DNA of 58,392 nucleotides from Bacillota bacterium (lineage in GTDB: Bacteria > Bacillota > Clostridia > Christensenellales > Aristaeellaceae). The DNA is taken from assembly GCA_023416655.1 (NCBI GenBank), contig JAEZHK010000062.1, positions 1 to 58,392 of the forward strand, written 5' to 3'. This document shows, in pieces, positions 55,091-58,392 of this stretch. The notes under the pieces are model-generated. The model had not been told where the DNA came from, ran no database searches, and saw nothing but the letters and a program-made list of their open reading frames with translations. Each line of letters opens with the position of its first letter. The first letter of the stretch is position 1. A program made the position numbers and the translations under genes.

Positions 55091-55114
55091 AATTATGCCA
55101 GGAGGTTTCGCCGG

Positions 55115-55816
55115 ATGACGGAAATCAAAAAGCCAAGAAAAAAAAGGGATACCAGCCTGAAGCGAAAAGAGATTCTGGACGGCGCCGTCCGGGTGTTTAC
55201 GGAATACGGCTTTGAAGCGTCCAGCATGGACAAAATCGCAGAGACCGCGGGCGTTTCAAAACGCACGATCTACAACCACTTTATTAGCAAGGAAACCCTG
55301 TTTCAGGCCATTGTGGAGGACTTCCTCAGGCAGCGCGACGGGATCAAGCCGGTAAAATACTCCAAAACAAAAACACTGCGCGAACAGCTGCAGGCGTTCG
55401 CGCAGGCGGAACTGTTTCTGATCGATGATCCCACCCGCAGGGGGCTTTCAAAACTGTTTACCTCGGTTTTTTTGATGGACATGGAATTCGGGAAGAAAAC
55501 CCGAAGCCAGTTTGAGCCGCACAAGGCCTTTGTGCTTTGGCTCAAAGCCGCCGGGGAGGACCGGAAGCTGGACTGTCCGTCCCCCGCGCTTGCCGCCCGG
55601 GTTTTTTACGGGATGGTCGAAGGCTGCCTGACCTGGCCGGGGTTGTTCACGGACGGCGAAAACCTGAAAGCCGCCGAGCCCCTGCTGGATGAAATCATCT
55701 CCACATTTTTATCACGTTATCAATGCCGAAGCGTGAATGACCGGGGAGATTCGGGCTTCACGACCGGGAAAGGTTCCATATTGTCGCCTATTCCCGACCC
55801 TCTCGTCAAACCTTGA
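55115..55816 (+). CDS. TetR-family transcriptional regulator
   Basis: 233 residues. A basic leader (KKPRKKRDTSLKRKE) is followed by the TetR helix-turn-helix (ILDGAVRVFTEYGFEASSMDKIAETAGVSKRTIYNHFISKETLFQAIV). The ligand domain follows, resembling TetR_C of AefR type (RRGLSKLFTSVFL). AGGAGG precedes the ATG. It overlaps the end of the XRE gene on the other strand by 11 nt; the last 30 or so residues look unlike the family and may be an extension after loss of an earlier stop. Confidence 0.9.
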   Translation: MTEIKKPRKKRDTSLKRKEILDGAVRVFTEYGFEASSMDKIAETAGVSKRTIYNHFISKETLFQAIVEDFLRQRDGIKPVKYSKTKTLREQLQAFAQAELFLIDDPTRRGLSKLFTSVFLMDMEFGKKTRSQFEPHKAFVLWLKAAGEDRKLDCPSPALAARVFYGMVEGCLTWPGLFTDGENLKAAEPLLDEIISTFLSRYQCRSVNDRGDSGFTTGKGSILSPIPDPLVKP

Positions 55817-56390
55817 CCTTGAAAAGGCCGTGCCAACTGCAATAGGCGTAGATCGCGCCGCGCCCGCCGAGCGCGAAGCGCGCCTCCGCGTCCTGCTCAG
55901 GATAGAGCTTGCGGATCTCCACCCGGTCCATCGTGACATAGGCAATGAACGAGATGCAATGCGCCCGGTCCATCGGATGCTTGAGGGTGACGTAGCGGTC
56001 GGACTCGACCATTTCCACCTTGATTTCGTGTTCCGCCTCGGCGGGCTCCGCCTCCAGGGGCGGCAGCAGCACGCCGCAGCAGCTGAACGCGCCGCGCCCG
56101 ATCGAATGGATGACATTGCCGCAGATCGGGCAGACGTAGAAGCTGCCTCGCAGCATGTTCCCCGCGCGGTTACGGTTTTCGATGTGCTCTCCGGCCAGAA
56201 GCTCTGCGACCGACACACTCAGCGCTTTTGCCAGCGGCTCGATCAGGCTGATGTCCGGCAGCCCCCTCGACGTCTCCCACTTGGAGACCGCCTTGTCGCT
56301 GACCATCACAAGGTCCGCCAGCTGTTTTTGCGTGTACCCCTTTTTTTCTCGCAGCAGCCTGATGCCGCTGCCCGTCACAAATCCGCTCAT
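55806..56390 (-). CDS. XRE-type regulator fused to a desulfoferrodoxin-like iron domain
   Basis: 194 residues. The N-terminal Cro/C1-type helix-turn-helix spans about 8-65 (IRLLREKKGYTQKQLADLV; VSDKAVSKWETSRGLPDI). A desulforedoxin-like Cys4 knuckle follows (VCPICGNVI...FSCCGVLL). The C-terminal domain resembles superoxide reductase: EHEIKVEM, TLKHPMDRAHCISFI and YCSWHGLFKV hold four His and one Cys in the positions expected for the catalytic iron. AAAGGGG precedes the ATG at 56390. The combination suggests a redox- or iron-sensing regulator. HTH-desulfoferrodoxin fusions have been seen in Clostridia; targets unknown. Confidence 0.83.
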   Translation of the reverse strand: MSGFVTGSGIRLLREKKGYTQKQLADLVMVSDKAVSKWETSRGLPDISLIEPLAKALSVSVAELLAGEHIENRNRAGNMLRGSFYVCPICGNVIHSIGRGAFSCCGVLLPPLEAEPAEAEHEIKVEMVESDRYVTLKHPMDRAHCISFIAYVTMDRVEIRKLYPEQDAEARFALGGRGAIYAYCSWHGLFKVKV

Positions 56391-56418
56391 AGGTGCGCCC
56401 CTTTCCGATTTCGACGCC

Positions 56419-56447
56419 ATTGTACCACGCCAAAAATGAAGCGGCAA
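56419..56447 (-). promoter_or_regulatory. sigma-A promoter of the XRE-desulfoferrodoxin gene
   Basis: Minus strand TTGCCG (56442-56447), 17 bp, TACAAT (56419-56424). Confidence 0.7.
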
Positions 56448-56473
56448 CCTACGCTCCGTAGAGTGGGCCGGGC

Positions 56474-56506
56474 AAAAAGAAAGAACCCGGCCTTTCGACC
56501 GGGTCC
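56474..56506 (-). terminator. terminator of tRNA-Lys
   Basis: Minus strand GGACCCGG/CCGGGTTC stem followed by TTTCTTTTT, immediately after the encoded CCA. Confidence 0.85.
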
Positions 56507-56509
56507 TTC

Positions 56510-56585
56510 TGGTGGGTCATCAGGGACTCGAACCCTGGACACCCTGATTAAGAGTCAGGTGCTCTACCAACTGAGCTAATGACCC
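56510..56585 (-). tRNA. tRNA-Lys (anticodon CTT)
   Basis: 76 nt including encoded CCA. The acceptor stem pairs GGGTCAT with ATGACCC; the D arm is AGCTCAGTTGGTAGAGC; the anticodon stem pairs CCTGA with TCAGG around CTCTTAA (anticodon CTT, reading AAG); the T arm pairs CAGGG with CCCTG around TTCGAGT. Its promoter (56610-56638) and terminator make it a single-gene unit. Confidence 0.97.
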
Positions 56586-56609
56586 GCATTCTTTTGCGGA
56601 ACGGGCATC

Positions 56610-56638
56610 ATTATAACACGGCCTGTGGATGGTGTCAA
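56610..56638 (-). promoter_or_regulatory. consensus promoter of tRNA-Lys
   Basis: Minus strand TTGACA (56633-56638), 17 bp, TATAAT (56610-56615): both boxes perfect. Confidence 0.92.
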
Positions 56639-56868
56639 GCAGAAAAATCGGTCTGCGCGAAAAATGTTGGCGAGCGGCTGCGCATGGCAATCAACCCTTG
56701 CGGCGAGGTCGGAAGGCGGCTGAAAATGCTGCAATAAGCTATAATCAAGACAAATATCAACGGACGGCTTGCATCTTGAGACTCAAGAAGTATTCGGTCC
56801 CATCCATGAATAATTTCCCTTGTTCAGGGCTTAATAAGAACGATCAACCATTGTAAGGAGGTTAGAAT

Positions 56869-57000
56869 ATGGAACCGCCCGACAAGTGGCCGGTGGCCAG
56901 TCTTTCCCCGCAGGATTTGCAGAAGCTTCAGCAACTGGAGTCGCAAATTCATGCTGATGGTGGCAAGGGCATCGTGCTTATTGCCTATCAACACAAATAA
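56869..57000 (+). CDS. 43-residue small protein
   Basis: A short frame with a near-perfect ribosome site (AAGGAGGTTAGAAT before the ATG). It reads MEPPDKWPVASLSPQDLQKL and continues through a Q/L-rich helix to a hydrophobic end (GIVLIAYQHK). A possible -10 TATAAT lies at 56740-56745 without a good -35, and a hairpin (57013-57042) follows the stop. Site, stop and terminator make it a likely gene. Function unknown; too short for the usual gene finders. Confidence 0.65.
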   Translation: MEPPDKWPVASLSPQDLQKLQQLESQIHADGGKGIVLIAYQHK

Positions 57001-57012
57001 TGGTGGATCGTA

Positions 57013-57042
57013 AAGCCTCTTGGCCGTTAGGTCAAGAGGCTT
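57013..57042 (+). terminator. terminator of the small ORF
   Basis: AAGCCTCTTG pairs with CAAGAGGCTT. Confidence 0.65.
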
Positions 57043-57121
57043 ATGAATAGGCATCCACCTCGCCCAAATCAAAGCGTCCTCCAGTTGGGTGATGTGGCGT
57101 CATCATATCGCCTGACAGTGC

Positions 57122-57157
57122 GCGAAAAACCGCCGGAACAATCCGGCGGTTTTTCGC
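57122..57157. terminator. terminator of the serS/AllA-like unit
   Basis: GCGAAAAACCGCCGGA pairs perfectly with TCCGGCGGTTTTTCGC around ACAA; it follows the AllA-like stop on minus. Confidence 0.8.
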
Positions 57158-57170
57158 AGACAGTGTGTTG

Positions 57171-57662
57171 TCACAGGATGATTTCGAACTGCTCGCCCTC
57201 GGGCAGCGGTACGACTTCGCAGTCCAGCGCGTAGGTGCGCTGCGGCAGGCCGATCAGGATGTGCACCGCGGGCAGGTTGACCGGCAGCGGCGCCAAATGC
57301 CACACGCCCCGGTTCAGCTTGACCAGCGTGCCCTTCGGCACGACGAACGCCTCCGCCTTCGTAGTGTCGGGCTTGCCCGGCGTCGTAGGGGCGACGTGAA
57401 CCACCACGTCGTCGTCCAGCGGCAGGATGATCTCGTCGGCCAGCTCGTGCATCTCCATGGCGTCGATGACCATCTTCTCCGGCTTTTTGACCGTGAGCGG
57501 CGAGAACGCGAAGTCGTCCTCGGAGTAGACCATCACGCGGTCGGGGTAAAACCGGTGCAGCGCGCCGTCCAGTGAGAATCCCTGGGGTTCGAGGAAATCC
57601 GCCATCGCGCCGTAGGGCGCGATCGCCTCGTGCGTGATCCGGTCAGCGGGGACTGCTCGCAT
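57171..57662 (-). CDS. ureidoglycolate lyase (AllA)-like cupin protein
   Basis: 163 residues, mostly beta strands. The AllA pattern is seen in EIILPLDDDVVVHVAPTTP, FVVPKGTLVKLNRGVWHLAPLPV and the C-terminal DCEVVPLPEG. AllA releases glyoxylate from ureidoglycolate in allantoin use; no other purine-catabolic gene is near, so the true substrate may differ. GGAGGTAAGCGT precedes the ATG. Only 4 nt separate it from serS, so it is cotranscribed. Confidence 0.7.
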   Translation of the reverse strand: MRAVPADRITHEAIAPYGAMADFLEPQGFSLDGALHRFYPDRVMVYSEDDFAFSPLTVKKPEKMVIDAMEMHELADEIILPLDDDVVVHVAPTTPGKPDTTKAEAFVVPKGTLVKLNRGVWHLAPLPVNLPAVHILIGLPQRTYALDCEVVPLPEGEQFEIIL

Positions 57663-57666
57663 ACGC

Positions 57667-58392
57667 TTACCTCCTGCGGATGATATCCATGCCGAGCAGC
57701 GGCCTGAGCACCTCGGGCACCACCACGCTGCCGTCGCCCTGCTGGAACTGCTCGACGATGGCGGGCATCAGGCGGCTGGTGGCGAGGCCGGAGCCGTTCA
57801 GGGTGTGCACGAACTCGATCTTCCGGGTGTCCTTGCGGCGGAAGCGGATCTTGCCGCGCCGCGCCTGGTAGTCCATGGCGTTCGAGACAGACGAGCACTC
57901 CTTGTACTCGTTCATGCTGGGCAGCCACAGTTCGATGTCAAACGTGGTGGCCATCGAATCGGAGCAGTCCTCGGCGGCGAGCTTGGAAAGCTGGTAGTGA
58001 AGGCCCAGGCCCTCCACCAGGCGGCAGGCCTTCGCGATCAGCTCCTCGTGCATTTTCACGGAGTCCTCCGGCCGGGTGAAGCCGAACATCTCCACCTTGT
58101 TGAACTGATGGCCGCGCACCATGCCGCGCTCGCTGGCGCGGTAGGAGCCTGCCTCCCGGCGGTAGCAGGGGGTGTAGGCGAAGAGGCGCTTGGGCAGGTC
58201 GTCTTCCTCCAGGATCTCGTCGCGGTAGAGGTTGATCAGCGCGGTCTCCGCGGTGGGCAGGAGGAAGTGGAAGTCCTTCTCCTTCCGCTCTTCTTCCTCC
58301 AGATGGTACACGTCCTCCTCGAACTTCGGGAACTGCCCGGCGGTCTTGCCGCACTCGTAGGTCAGGATGTGGGGCGGCAGCATGAAGGTGTA
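57667..58392 (-). CDS. serS: seryl-tRNA synthetase (partial, N-terminus beyond right edge)
   Basis: Class II synthetase that charges tRNA-Ser and tRNA-Sec. The visible 241 residues are the C-terminal catalytic half. Motif 2 region: FAYTPCYRREAGSYRASERG...RGHQFNKVEMF; serine-site segments LPTAETALINLY and SSVSNAMDYQARR; motif 3 HTLNGSGLATSRLMPAIVE with its class II Arg. The N-terminal coiled-coil arm lies outside the window. Followed by the AllA-like gene. Confidence 0.97.
   Translation of the reverse strand, partial: YTFMLPPHILTYECGKTAGQFPKFEEDVYHLEEEERKEKDFHFLLPTAETALINLYRDEILEEDDLPKRLFAYTPCYRREAGSYRASERGMVRGHQFNKVEMFGFTRPEDSVKMHEELIAKACRLVEGLGLHYQLSKLAAEDCSDSMATTFDIELWLPSMNEYKECSSVSNAMDYQARRGKIRFRRKDTRKIEFVHTLNGSGLATSRLMPAIVEQFQQGDGSVVVPEVLRPLLGMDIIRRR

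Overview
The window looks like a chromosomal segment of a high-G+C, endospore-lineage member of the class Clostridia (Bacillota). Supporting signs are consensus sigma-A promoters with 16-18 bp spacers, strong Shine-Dalgarno sites with frequent TTG/GTG starts, an IspH protein fused to ribosomal protein S1, a germination protease (gpr), a SpoIID/LytB-type protein, and conserved clostridial gene orders: cmk-plsC-ispH/S1, recJ-rel-dtd-hydrolase-hemZ and ruvC-ruvA-ruvB-queA-tgt-yajC. I see no phage, insertion sequence with a transposase, or CRISPR array.

Layout. 1-3079 (minus): cmk-plsC-ispH/S1, cut by the left edge. 3164-8378: an RpiR regulator coupled to a flavoprotein, a HutP-like protein, a TauE/SafE exporter and a degenerate glycerol-1-phosphate dehydrogenase homologue. 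8427-15007: secG, leuS, uvrC-pepV. 15489-22932: secreted proteins (SpoIID/LytB plus SH3; PPC/BIG2/caspase-like; four BIG2 domains plus an NlpC/P60-like domain), with a membrane protein and an amidohydrolase on the minus strand. 23059-27025: murI, a C_GCAxxG_C_C protein and an EF-G paralogue. 27147-30324 (minus): ECF sigma factor, its anti-sigma-like partner and a secreted serpin. The serpin and the sigma operon carry matching ECF-type promoters. 30427-39704: a Cys-rich protein, then recJ-rel-dtd-MBL-hemZ-two cyclophilins. 40065-44283: two more secreted caspase-like proteases separated by a broken cyclophilin copy. 44416-50368 (minus): TIGR04086 membrane protein, then yajC, tgt, queA, ruvB, ruvA, ruvC. 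50418-58392: zinc-ribbon membrane protein, gpr, rpsT, VOC-ACT protein, a YqxD-type protein, a TetR/DUF4386 divergent pair, an XRE-desulfoferrodoxin fusion, tRNA-Lys, a 43-residue ORF, an AllA-like protein and serS (cut by the right edge).

Two things stand out. First, an intergenic element of about 155-220 nt occurs ten times in 58 kb in both orientations. It is built of four hairpins (five in the long form) whose stems differ between copies by paired, compensatory changes while loop and bulge motifs stay similar. It does not code and does not keep one orientation relative to its neighbours, so it looks like a high-copy structured repeat family. Second, the window holds three secreted caspase-fold (C14-like) proteases, a secreted serpin with a basic predicted P1 residue and an ECF-type promoter, and other BIG2 cell-surface proteins. 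This suggests an extracytoplasmic protease/inhibitor set, which is inference. All calls come from reading the sequence; no database search was run.
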